From Humulus lupulus (Eukaryota; Streptophyta; Magnoliopsida; Rosales; Cannabaceae): 64,000 nt of DNA. This document shows positions 12,004-21,800 of this stretch, in pieces. The notes beneath the pieces were generated by a model. The model was not told where the DNA came from. It saw only the letters and a program-made list of their open reading frames with translations, and did not search any database. The stretch lies in assembly GCF_963169125.1 (NCBI RefSeq), contig NC_084795.1, positions 195,088,214 to 195,152,213 on the forward strand, in the 5' to 3' direction. The translations under genes were made by a program, and so were the position numbers. The stretch's first letter is position 1; each line of letters begins with the position of its first letter.

Positions 12004-12432
12004 TTAGATATTGTACCTCTTGAGCTGAGCAAGCAAGTCTTTGATCTTATCAAGATAGGCCATCATTTTTTCTCCCCGATCAATGTACTCACTGAGGATT
12101 TGATTGACAACCAATTGCGAATCACTGTATATGTCCAAAATTTTAGCCTTCACTTCTCTTGCTAAACTTAGCCCCGCAATTAATGCTTCGCACTCCGCTT
12201 CATTATTGGATGCTTTAAATCCAAAACGAAGTGCACAATGGAGGTGCTGCACTTCAGGAGTGATTAGTGTGAGATCGGCCCCAGACAACTGGTCGATAGA
12301 TGAGCCATCAACGTGCAGCTTCCAGAATTGGGGTTCTTCCTTGGAATGAACAATGTTGGATGCTGGGTGCTCGATGCTCTGCTCAGCTTCTGTATTGGGC
12401 AGTGGTCTAGATTCCTGTGATTGCTTGGCCAT
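12004..12432 (-). pseudogene. Tat-2 archaeal-type RNase H (aRNH)
   Basis: A 142-codon segment carries HVDGSS, NNEAECEALIAGL and YSDSQLVVNQ, the D-E-D pattern of an RNase HI-like domain. It lies between the ordinary RT-linked RNase H and integrase. A second, archaeal-like RNase H in this position is described for the Tat lineage and is the best single marker for these elements. The three acidic residues look intact. It belongs to the polyprotein and would not be made separately. The 290 bp between it and integrase (11716-12003) are the frameshifted linker. Confidence 0.88.
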
Positions 12433-12653
12433 TTCTTCGTCCGTATTTGGTATACCAGTACATTCGGCTAGAAAATCTGCGAGAGCCTAGCCTTTAATTG
12501 TTTTTCGGGGCTGGTAAGTGATTTCATACTGTCCGAGATCTATAGACCATTTTAGTAACCAACCAGAGGTGTCTGGTGTTAGCAGGACTTGGCGCTATGG
12601 TTAATCTGTAAGAACCTTTATGGTATGAGCTTGGAAGTTTTCTGGATGACAGG

Positions 12654-13469
12654 TGTAACACCCCACGTCACTATGGCTGCTTCCTGGAATGACGACTGGC
12701 CCTACAAACCAACATGAGTCTTTCCATCGTGCTTTGTCCTCACTCGCACACTTTCTGGGTAAGATTCCCAGAAGGTCACCCATCTTGAGATTACTCTAGG
12801 TCCAGCATGCTTAACTTTGGAGTTCTCAAGTGATGGGCTACCGAAAAGAATATGCATCTTATTGATATAGGTAGTACCCATCAATCCATTTAAGCCCTCT
12901 TCAACTGTGTAGTCCCATACCTACACAGTCTTAGAATCATCACACTTGACCTTCCCAGGCGGTTTGGGATTGCACAGCTCTACTCAGTCTTTCCCCTTAC
13001 GGATCACATAATTCTGACTGTCACAATAACCCCCCCTTACGGGCTTGACGTACCCGTCAGCCACACTTCCGGCTGGGTTAAGGCTTTGATACCTTTTGTA
13101 ACACCCCACGTCACTATGGCTGCTTCCGGGAATGACGACTGGCCCTACAAACCAACATGAGTCTTTCCAACGTGCTTTGTCCTCACTCGCACACTTCCTG
13201 GGAAAACTTCCCAGGAGGTCACCCATCTTGAGATTACTCCAGGTCAAGCATGCTTAACTTTGGAGTTCTTAAGTGATGGGCTATCGAAAAGAAGATGCAT
13301 CTTGTTGATGTAGGTAGTACCCATCAATCCATTTAAGCCCTCTTCAATTGTGTACTCCCATACCTACACAGTCTTAGAATCATCACACTTGACCTTCCCC
13401 AGGAGGTGTGGGATTGCACAGCTCTACCAGGTCTTTCCCCTTATGGATCACAGAATTCTGACTGTCACA
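12654..13469 (-). mobile_element. Cassandra-type TRIM with 5S rRNA-like LTRs
   Basis: Two direct repeats of 372-373 bp (12654-13025 and 13097-13469; plus view TGTAACACCCCACG to CTGACTGTCACA) flank a 71-bp interior. On the minus strand the interior starts with AAGGTATCAAAGCC, a close match to the initiator-Met tRNA primer site, and ends with a G-rich polypurine tract. There is no coding capacity. Each LTR carries a 5S rRNA-like segment on the minus strand. The flanks ACAGG (12649-12653) and ACAGA (13470-13474) are a 5-bp target duplication with one mismatch. These are the defining features of Cassandra terminal-repeat elements. It is complete and sits in the Tat-2 RNase H. Confidence 0.93.
13198..13322 (-). 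ncRNA. 5S rRNA-like promoter segment in the Cassandra LTR
   Basis: The minus strand contains AAGTTAAGCATGCTT (5S box A), GATGGGTGACC (intermediate element) and TCCTGGGAAG (box C) in the right order and spacing for a 5S internal promoter. The middle of the segment differs from true plant 5S RNA, so this is a captured promoter, not a ribosomal gene. The second copy is in the other LTR at about 12755-12880. Confidence 0.85.
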
Positions 13470-14699
13470 ACAGAAGTAGGTAGTAAGTTAATTTTTCAAT
13501 TAGAGGAAACATGCTCTTGTCTTCGACCAACCTTTTACTGAAATAGTGCATTGGATGTTGGATCTTGTTTTCTTCTCTGAACATGACTGCACTGATAGTG
13601 TGTCGAGTTACTGCCAGGTATATGCACAGTTATTCACCCCAGAGGTTTTGAAAGGATCGGGGGTTGTGCCAGCTGCTGCTTTAGGGCTTGGAAAGCTTGT
13701 TCGCATCTTCAGTCCATTCAAATTTCTTTGTGTCTTTAAGGATATTAAGAAACAGAATATACTTATCAGTAGATTTGGACACGAATCTACTGAGTGTTGC
13801 TATGCATCCTGTCAGACCCTGTACATCCTTGATCCTGGCTGGTGAGAGCATGTCCATTAGTGCCTTTATCTTTTCGGGGTTTGATTCAATTCCCAGGTAG
13901 TTCACTATAAACCCCAAAAAATTCTCGACCCCACACCAAAGGAGCATTTTAGGGGGTTCAATTTCATTCTATACTACCTCAGGATGTTGAAGCATTCCTC
14001 AAAGTCTTCAATGTGCCCCCCAGCCTTTTGAAATTTTACCAACATATCATCCATGTAAACCTCCATGTTATTTCCTATTTGGTCTTTGAACATATGGTTT
14101 ACCAGCCACTGATACGTGGCTCCAGTGTTTTTCAGACTGAACGACATAACTTTATAACAGTGCAGTCCCACATCTGTGTGGAATCTGGTGTGCTCCTGGT
14201 CGGGTGGATGCATACTTATCTGGTTGTACCTCAAATAGGCATCCATAAAAGTTAAGATCTCGTGGCCGGCTATAGCATCCACTAATTGGTCAATTCTCAA
14301 AAGTTTGAAGCAGCCTTTCACGGATTCCTTATTTAAATCGGTGAAATCTACGCACACCCTCCACTTGTTTTTAGGCTTTGGCACCAATACATGATTAGAA
14401 ACCCATACTGGGTAGAAAGCTTATTTGATGAAGTTGTTATTTTGAAGCTTCTCCAGTTCTTCCTTCAATGCCTTTGCCCTCATTGGATCCAGTAATCTCC
14501 TTTTGTGTTGTACTGTCTTAAAGTGTTCGGTATTGATGTTGAGGGCATGGCTTATAATGGTTGGGAATATCCCCACCATATCATCATGAGACCAGGCGAA
14601 TACATCTTGGTTGTTCCATAGGAACTGGATCAAAGCAGATCTTATGTCCCCGAACAATCCTTTCCCTACCTTGACCACCATGGTCGGTGATTTGGGTCC

Positions 14700-15189
14700 A
14701 GCGGGACTTCTTCTAGTTCTTTGATTGGGCCCACTCCTATATTAATATCCCCAAAACGAGGGTCTATGTCTTCCCCCCATTTTGGGTTGCATCCTATTTT
14801 TGGTGACTGGGCCCTGTAGGCTGCGCAATGTAGGTTGCCTTCCCTGCCTTTTTTACTGGCGAGTTATAACATTCTCTGGCCACCAGTTGCTTCCCTTTAA
14901 GACATCCTATACCTGCTTGGGTTGGGAATTTAACGAGAAAATGGGTGGTACTTCTTCTAGTTCTTCGACTAGGCCCACTCCTATATTAATATCCCCAAAA
15001 TGAGGGTCTATGTCTCCCCTCCCCCCTTTTGGGTTGCATCTTATTTTTGGTGACTAGGCTCTGCAGGCTGCGCGATGTAGGTTGCCTGCCTTGCCTTTTT
15101 TACTGACGAGTTATAACATTCTCTGGCCACCAGTTGCTTCCCTTTAAGACATCCTATACCTGCTCAGGTTGGGAATTTAACGAGCAAAT
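14700..15189. repeat. 244-bp tandem duplication in Tat-2
   Basis: The segment starting ACTTCTTCTAGTTCTT at 14706 returns at 14950, and the match continues to about 15189 with scattered differences. It lies between protease and RT, so the duplication repeats polyprotein linker sequence. The many substitutions between the copies mean the duplication is not recent. Confidence 0.85.
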
Positions 15190-15839
15190 GGAAGACTGAA
15201 GTGACTACTCGGAGGTCATACAGGGCTGGTCAACCTATCATGACATTATACGGAGATGGAATGTCGATTACCACAAACAAGGCCATTATAGTATTGCTAT
15301 TGGGAGTCGTTCCCACTGTCAAAGGAAATCTTATGCTTCCTACCGAGGTCATGCAATTCCCTATAAATCCATACAACAACTATTCGTATTGTTCCAGATC
15401 TCCAATGCTCAAATCCATCCTTACTAGGGTACTCTTGAACAAGATGTTGGCAGATGATCCATGGTCAATCATCGTTCGGGCTACGATCATGTTAGCTATC
15501 TGTACTTCTACCACCAAAGGATCATTATGTGGATGATGTACATTACTTGTGTCTTCCCCGCTGAACGTGATGGGATCATACTCATAGTGAGGTTGTTTGG
15601 GAGTACACTCCTGGACATCTAGTACATCTTTCTCCTACTCGTGCCTAAGGGAACGAGCGTATCATTCTCGAGCTTTGCTAGAGTTTTCGGCCAGATGTGG
15701 CCCGCTGCAGTTCATATCTAGTCGACCAACAACTGGTGGTGGTAGGATAGGCTGACTGCTCTGATACTGCTAAGACTGTTGCTTAGGAGGCTGTTGAGAA
15801 TGTTGGTCGGCGGTGGGCCATACATACCTTTTTCAGATG
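15190..15839 (-). pseudogene. Tat-2 aspartic protease and end of gag
   Basis: On the minus strand from about 15540 to 15190 the frame reads HNDPLVVEVQIANMIV, then MIDHGSSANILF, the retroviral-type protease site, and later PSPYNVMIGRPAL. Tat proteases usually read DTGSS or DNGSS here, so DHGSS keeps the Asp. One stop (QYE*LLYGF) interrupts it. Upstream, 15839-15560 is Pro/Gln-rich and resembles the tail of gag. The element is cut at 15839/15840. The protease would cleave the Gag-Pol polyprotein. Confidence 0.85.
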
Positions 15840-16135
15840 TTGGGAGTTTAGGCCGACCACCCTATGAAGAATAGGGTGGGCCGATTACCTCATGCAGTCC
15901 TTGAGCATGCGAAGCCGACCATCCCTAGGGTTTGGGGACAGGCCGACCACTAGGGGCTAGGGCCAGGCCGACCACCCCTAGGAGGTTTAGGCCTGGTTGA
16001 CTTCCCTATAGGTCCCGGACCTATCAATTTTTGTTCATCGGTCCTTTTTCAATACTTTGTCATTTTCCATGACTTGTGATGCCATGTGTCGCTTTCTCAT
16101 TCACCACATCATCTCTTAAATTTTAAGGGATAACA
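15840..16135 (-). mobile_element. Tat-3 3' LTR, truncated
   Basis: From TGGGAGTTTAGGCCGACC to AAGGGATAACA this aligns with 28500-28774 of the right LTR. The remaining two thirds of the LTR are absent. It contains the inverted repeat CCACCCTAT/ATAGGGTGG and several GGCCGACCACCC motifs. The polypurine tract (minus AAACTTGGAGGGGAAAA) adjoins at 16136-16152. Confidence 0.85.
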
Positions 16136-16289
16136 TTTTCCCCTCCAAGTTTATCGTAATGTGTTCAACATTACGTTAAGCTTGATCTGGCCCGAGAAAC
16201 ATATTGTAGCAGTACTCTAATAGCAAAGTCCCTCGGGACATTACTTAGTACTTTTATCAACTACTGATAATTTGTTCAACACCTATTTT

Positions 16290-16580
16290 TCAAGGATAAT
16301 TGTAATTCCTAAAAATAATTATATTTTCTAAGAAAAATTAATTTCCTAAAAATCTAGTATATTTTTTAAGGAATTTTGAAGTCCTAAAAATATGATATAT
16401 TTTTCAAGGAGTTTTGAAGTTCTAAAAATATATTATATTTTTCAAGGATATAAATTCCTAAAAATACAAATATTTTTCAAGGAATTTGAATTCCTAAAAA
16501 TATAAGATATTTTTCAAGGAATTTGAATTTTTAACTATACCAGATATTTTTCAAGGAATTTGAATTCCTAAAAATATGGT
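16290..16580. repeat. AT-rich tandem repeat upstream of the Tat-3 antisense promoter
   Basis: A unit of roughly 40-60 bp, core CCTAAAAATAT followed by ATATTTTTCAAGGAATTTGAA, recurs about six times with variable length. The array ends only about 15 bp before the TATA box, as repeated promoter elements would. The interval 16153-16289 shows nothing else. Confidence 0.8.
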
Positions 16581-16592
16581 TAGCCTGAGAGG

Positions 16593-16601
16593 CTATAAGT
16601 A
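16593..16601 (+). promoter_or_regulatory. TATA box of the Tat-3 antisense gene
   Basis: GGCTATAAGTAGGG lies between the AT-rich repeat array and the spliced leader of the plus-strand gene. Its position matches the TATA boxes of Tat-2 and Tat-7. Confidence 0.65.
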
Positions 16602-16859
16602 GGGACTCACTCATCACATCCCAGACCCATGCGCCTACCTTAGAGAAAGTCTGAGCTGTGAAATTCTCCAAGCCTTCATCAACTTTGCGCATCTTCTCTT
16701 GGGTAAGCGTTCTTTGCCAATCTATACATCTCTGATAAATCTGTCTGAATTTCCTTGCTTTGCTCTATTTTGATTTAAAACTACTGACTTGTTTGAATCA
16801 AAGAAACTTGTTTTTAATTAATGGCTTGATCTATGTTTCATTTTAGAGTGATACTTTAG

Positions 16860-17440
16860 GGTTTAGAGGCATGTAGGCTGACCACCCATAGATTTTCAGG
16901 GCTTGGGCGATTTCTAGGCCTACCATTCCCATCATAGGCCAAGCATCCCTAGGATTTCTCTTGCCTTGTATGATTTCTAGGCCTACACATACCATCATGG
17001 GTCGAGCACCCCTAGGGCTTCCTTAGCCTGGGCAATTTTCAGACTTGTGAATTTCACCATGGGTTGACCACCCTAGGGCTTCCATCATGGGCCGAGCACT
17101 CCTAAGGCTTCCTTAACCTGGAAAATTTCCAGGCTTGTAGATCTCATCATGGGTCGAGCACCTTTAGGGCTTTTTTAGCCTGGGCGATTTCCAGTCTTTC
17201 AGATACAGGCATAGGCGATTTCCAAGGATACAAATCCAGGCATAGGCGACTCCCAGGGTTAGAAATTGGAGTCTAGATTGCATTTCCCATGTCTTGGGTG
17301 ATTTCTAGGGTTCCGAGGCCTAGGTAGTCGGCCCAACCCTTAGCATAAGCTGACCACTATATTCCCTGGGTGATTTCCAGGGATCCAAGATCTAGGGTGG
17401 TCGGTCCAATCATAGGCCGACCACCCGGGACCCTAATTTT
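16860..17440. repeat. Degenerate tandem repeat inside the leader intron of the Tat-3 antisense gene
   Basis: A unit of about 60-75 bp, with cores GGGCGATTTCCAGG and GGGCCGAGCACCCCTAGGG, recurs at least seven times. The GGCCGACCACCC word also occurs in the Tat-3 LTR (15852, 28513) and at 20325-20375, so one motif has spread through non-coding parts of the element. Confidence 0.75.
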
Positions 17441-18259
17441 TTTCCTTGGATTTCTTCACTTTTGCTCCCCTAGTAATGGATGTGCCCCCAACTAGTGGCC
17501 TATATGGTTCATGGTAGGGAGCTTAATTATGTCGATATACTAACTTTACTTTTTTCCATTTCTTTGTTGCAGATGTCCTGACAAGTCTTTAAGTGAGCGT
17601 ACTCCCCATGAGCTATTGGAAATGGTGAAAAGGACTCTCCCCCATTCCACTCTATATTTATTCAGTGACAAAGATTTCTAGAAAAAGTATAGGAAAATGG
17701 ATAGAGTAAAATAGACAACTTGGCAACCTTCCAAAGATAATCCTCACATGTCGGGCACATCACTCAAGGCTCTTCGCCTGGCTCCTCTCAGTTCTCTTCT
17801 CAGCATAGTTCTCCCCATAGCTCTCAGGGAATATCTCAGCAAAGTCATTCTTCTCAGCAGAGCCTGTCTGGTCAGCGAGACTCCTTGCAACGCCCTTTGC
17901 ACCGGAATACCAGTCGAGTTCCCCATCACTCTTATTCTCAGCAAGAATATACTGAGGGCTCTCATCGCCAGGCTACTCACCCTCTAGAGCGTTTTATTCA
18001 CAAGTTACGGCCTAAGGTGGTTCGCCCTTCTCCCAAGAGCAAGACAGTCTCGCCAGTTATGCAGTAAAAGAAGAGACAACAAAAAGAGTTCCATTCATCA
18101 GATTCTTGGGCCATCATTGCCAGTGAGATCATATGGAAACCAGTTGAGAAGCCTTGCCCTGCTGATTACGAGGTGGTTTGGTTCAAAGAGGTTGCCTCTG
18201 ACATGACTGAAGAGAAGGTAAAGAGCTTAAGGAAGGCCTTCGACCTTACTGACATTTCC

Positions 18260-18960
18260 ATTACTATCAAAGTCATCTGAAGCAAGTAGTGAGTGCGCTG
18301 ATGCACCCACCTCATCACCCTCCTATCTGGCTTGCACAGGCAAAGAGAGTACCTCCTCGATATGAATAGGCCCTAAGGAGTCTATGGCATTCACGGCCTC
18401 GATACCATCTTCATCTAGAACATCGGTGACAGTAGAAGGAAACAGCCTGACCTTACTAAGGCTCTCTGAAGTAACAAGAACCTTGACATTCTTCTCCTTA
18501 GGGGTCATGGAAATCAATGCCTTATTCCTAATAATCATGGCAACGGTCGGGAGCGGTCAATAAAAAGGCCCGACGTGCTTAAACTTGGAGTAGTTGGCCT
18601 CTACATCCTTAGTAAAGAAATAGTTGTCATCATATCCAAACGCCTTGCTGTTTCCTGAGATCTCTTCCAAGAAGGTGTCGGTAACCTTGCTCGTATAATG
18701 GTGGAAGTTGAAGTACCCTGAGTTGCAATGGAAGGGTTCGTCTTCAGATCAAATAAGTAGTGGATCTTATGAGGTACTAGAGCAGCCCATTTTCTATGAT
18801 GATAGATTATGTACAATGCAGATAACACCAAGATAGAATTGGGAACCAATTGAGAGGGACTAATACAAAAGTAGTCTAACATGCTCTGTAAACATGAATG
18901 TAGAGGAAGTAGGGTGCCAGACTTAATGGAACAGTGTGCATAAGCGCACATACCCACCGG
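18260..18960 (-). pseudogene. Inverted exon of the Tat-3 antisense gene
   Basis: Within the plus-strand gene, this 0.7-kb block reads as protein only on the minus strand. It includes GTLLPLHSCLQSMLDYF and ISPSQLVPNS, then DDNYFFTKDVEANYSKFKH, and an acidic tail (SLGPIHIEEVLSLP, ASDDFDSNG). In Tat-1 the same leucine-rich domain (LDYVGLAPSNFRPI) lies on the same strand as the coiled coil. Here it is opposite to both flanking exons, so a local inversion is the simplest reading. The left breakpoint is uncertain to about 50 bp; the right one is within 20 bp of the acceptor at 18977. It has internal frameshifts and stops. Confidence 0.6.
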
Positions 18961-19957
18961 GGGATCTTCTTTTGCAGGTTTAGATATGTTCGGCTTTTTT
19001 CACACCCAACAAAGGTCGACTCCAACTATGACCAGCCCTTCCGTCTTAGCAGCCAAGAGGGCCAGGGTTGAGCCTGAGTCGATGACGGAGGTCCCTCCCG
19101 AGGTACCTCCTTCGGCTCCACTGGCGTCTAGTCCCGTCTCAGAGGTAGAGCCATCCTTGCCCATGCCGGCTCCTCCTAGTGTCACTGATGCGGGTGCCTC
19201 TTCCTTTGCGCCTGCTCCTTTATCTGAGCCATACCAGTCTGCCATATGAAATTCAGGTGCCATCATGGACCAAGCAACCCATCTGGAGCAGACAGCAATG
19301 ACCTTTAATGGGATTAAGAATGAATACTTGAGCACCATCCTCATGAAGTCACTCCATGACGTTCAGAGTGTAAGTCGTCTAAAGTTCTCTTTTTGTCTGG
19401 TTAGTTTGTGTGTTGATGTTATCTAACACTTGTATGTTATTTTTTCAGGTGTTGATGTTGGTCTCACATGTCCGTGATAGATCTATAGAGTATACATCTA
19501 CGTTATCAAACCTTCATTTTGAGTATGAAGCTGTCCGCTAAGAGGTACTGGACCTTAGGCACATTCTAAGCTCTAAGGATGCATACATTGCTTTGAAAGA
19601 TGAAGAGATCAGCACTCTTCGCCGTACTGTGGAGCTTAAACAATAAAAAGTGACTGAGTTGACTCTCAGGGTAACTCAGATTGAGGGGAAACTTGCCGAT
19701 CAGCTCAAACAATCTGAAGCTGAGAAAGAGAAGCTGATTGCTAACATGGACCAACTACCGAAGGATGTATTGTCGAGAAAGAGCAATAGGTCAAGACTGC
19801 TCGGGACAAGGCTCGAGTGGAGTATTCAAAAACTACTTTCTCTTGCTTCTACTTGATTTGGAAGTCCAACAAAAATCTGAACTTTGATTTCCTTCCCGAG
19901 AAGACGCAAGTGAAGGAGCTTAAGAAGTGTCTGGTTTGTGAGGCTGCCGAGACTTAG

Positions 19958-20839
19958 GGTGGTCTTTCAGATGATACTCCACGCCCTAGTTATTCTTCTT
20001 TTGGTCTTTTATTCTTTGTCTTTTCTCTTGTGCCATTTGATGGGAACCTTGTACTTGACAGTTTTTACATATGACATTTTATGCCTTTATGTTTTTTTGT
20101 TATGAGTACTCAGTGTATTGATTGAAATTTTTTATTTCCAATGCTTACTAAGTATATCAACTCACAACCCTCCTTGGTTCAGGTATCAGTATACTCTGAG
20201 CACATGTATTTCATGCGCCATACTAACCTTACTCATTTACATGTTTCATGCTAACAACCATGGTAATGTGAGTAGTACGATACTTTACCAAGTACCATGA
20301 ACAAAACGGTCAAGTCGACCAGCCCATGGGTGATAGCCCGACCACCCTATAGGACTGATGGACTAGCCAACCACCCTATAAAGGACATGGATAGGAGTTT
20401 CCCTACCAATTCCTTTTTTGTTTTTGTTTTTTGTACTTTCAGAACATATGTTGAATAAACATCCTAGAAAAAATTAGGCTTGCTTGGTACTTAAGGTCAC
20501 GTCCTCATTGCTTGTGTATACCCCGATCGGTATGTACTATATGCCCGCCAAGTGATCATGGGTTTAAAAGCCTTGGTCACTTGCTACTTGACCATGTCTT
20601 GCTTCGAGCGTTTAGACACAGTATTGTCCTTTTCACCCAATGATGCAAGCAACAAATGCTTGTCCCTCATTTGTAGTCGGGTGATGGTTTCATACTCAAT
20701 AGCAATTATACCTTTACAAGATGCAGATTGTGTAGCAAATGTCAATCATGATTCATGTAATCTCTCGTGTACTCGTTATAATGATTGTAGACAGAAATGT
20801 CTAATTTGGACCAATCGGGTCTTGATGGGCTAATCGAGC
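19958..20839. other. Spacer after the Tat-3 antisense gene
   Basis: No gene is seen. It holds one cluster of GACCACCCTATA-type motifs (20325-20375) and the conserved hairpin at 20549-20583. The AT-rich part at 19990-20290 looks like a 3' untranslated region. Confidence 0.6.
20549..20583. terminator. Hairpin between convergent genes of Tat-3
   Basis: The arms CAAGTGATCATGG and CCTTGGTCACTTG pair around GTTTAAAAG. It is the counterpart of the hairpins at 10201-10251 and 28884-28917. Its function is inferred only from position. Confidence 0.55.
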
Positions 20840-21695
20840 CGTCTTAGATCAAATAATCGATCGGTCCCTAAAGGACCAGATTTGATTATGATCTGATGAT
20901 GGCGACTGGTCTTCAGACCAGACTCTTTTTGATCGTATGGGTCGATAGGATCCTCAAGAACCATGATCGAACATGATCAAATAATGGTGACTACTCCTCA
21001 GACTAGTCTCTTTTGTTTATTTTATGGGTTGATAGGTTCCTTAAGAACCAGGATCAAACATGATAAAATAATTTGGCGACAAGGTCCTATGACCAGTCTC
21101 TCTTTTTGGATCGTATGGGTCGATAGGTTCCTCAAGAAAAAAGATCGAACATGATCCATAATGGCGACAAGTCGTCAGACTAGTCTCTTGTTTGGATCTT
21201 ATAGGGCATATGTTCCTCAAGAACCAAGATCGAACATGATCAATAATTGTGACAGGTCCTCAGACCAGTCTCTTGTTAGGATCTTATGGGTTGATAGGTT
21301 CCTCAAGAACTAAGATCGAACATGATCCATAATGGAGTCAGGTCCTCGGACCAGTCTCTTGTTTGGATCTTATGGGTTGATAGTTCCCTCAAGGACCAGG
21401 ATCAAACATGACCCATAATGACGACAGGTCCTCAGACCAGTCTCTTATTTGGATCTTATGGGTCGATAGGTTACTCAAGATCCAAGATCGAACATGATCC
21501 ATAATTCTGACAGGTTCTCGGACCAATCTCTTGTTTGGATCTTATGGGCTGATAGGTTCCTCAAGAACCAAGATCGAACATGATCCATAATGGAAATAGG
21601 TCCTCAGACTAGTCTCTTGTTTCGATAGGTCCCTCAAGGACCAGGATCGAACATGATCCATAATGGGGACATGTCCTCAGACCAGTCTCTTGTTG
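20840..21695. repeat. Tandem array, 86-bp unit, about 10 copies
   Basis: The word CAGACCAGTCTCTT recurs at about 20914, 20999, 21088, 21176, 21261, 21347, 21433, 21519, 21605 and 21678. The spacing is 85-89 bp, mostly exactly 86, with one shorter last unit of 73. Each unit also carries GATCGAACATGATC and TCCTCAAGAACCA. It lies between pol and the antisense gene. Tandem arrays in this non-coding region are known for Tat/Ogre-type elements and can seed satellite DNA. Confidence 0.93.
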
Positions 21696-21800
21696 AAATA
21701 AATTTAAAGAAATATGCAAAACTTAAGAAAGTAAATCCATTCATTTTTCATAAGCACAATGGCTATAACATAGATAATTAAAAAATAATACATTTGCAAA

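Larger units (their letters stand above)
12433..14681 (-). pseudogene. Tat-2 reverse transcriptase and RNase H
   Basis: The RT begins near 14681. It has the core WRVCVDFTDLNKES, then FMDAYLRYNQISMHP, and the catalytic VYMDDMLV near 14040-14068. The thumb and connection region (LGFIVNYLGIESNPEKIKAL, LTGCIATLSRFVSKSTDK) lies at 13947-13681. The RNase H continues across 13680-12440, with QAHTIKVLTD still readable near 12600-12640. It is split by the Cassandra element at 12654-13469. Stops and frameshifts occur near 13974 and 14400. The YMDD catalytic pair is intact, so inactivation is by frame damage and insertion. Confidence 0.9.
7108..15839 (-). mobile_element. Tat-2, Tat-lineage Gypsy element, 5' end missing
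   Basis: On the minus strand the order is protease (15540-15190), RT, RNase H, archaeal-type RNase H, integrase (to 10577), then a plus-strand accessory gene (8391-9757), polypurine tract and 3' LTR (8015-7108). This order, the double RNase H and the antisense ORF between pol and the 3' LTR are typical of the Tat lineage. Gag and the 5' LTR are lost: the sequence switches at 15840 to the truncated left LTR of Tat-3. A Cassandra element is inserted in the RNase H. Confidence 0.88.
16602..19957 (+). pseudogene. Tat-3 antisense accessory gene (coiled-coil)
   Basis: This plus-strand gene runs opposite to Tat-3 pol. The leader has a probable 870-bp intron (donor near 16703, acceptor TTTGTTGCAG ending 17572). 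The next exon encodes a Ser/Gln/His-rich segment (about 17755-18070), a TAA, then EEKVKSLRKAFDLTD. A minus-oriented exon follows (see 18260-18960). The exon from 18978 (acceptor TTTTGCAG) carries the NLS-like AAKRARVEPE and a Pro/Ser-rich stretch. A short intron spans 19370-19448. The last exon is a coiled coil (ISTLRRTVELKQ, VTQIEGKLADQLKQ) and ends, after a frameshift, with FYLIWKSNKNLNFDFLPE and a stop at 19955-19957. Stops at 18066 and about 19540 make it non-functional as it stands. Confidence 0.7.

Noticed and set aside
13198..13322. Functional 5S rRNA gene
   Set aside because: Only the internal promoter boxes are conserved, the rest diverges, and the segment lies in both LTRs of a TRIM.
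17744..17987. Arg/Leu-rich frames on both strands at the Tat-3 antisense exon
   Set aside because: The Ser/Gln/His-rich frame that continues past 18067 fits the gene; these are shadows.
20840..21695. CRISPR-like array
   Set aside because: Units are contiguous 86-bp tandem repeats with no unique spacers, in a eukaryotic retroelement.
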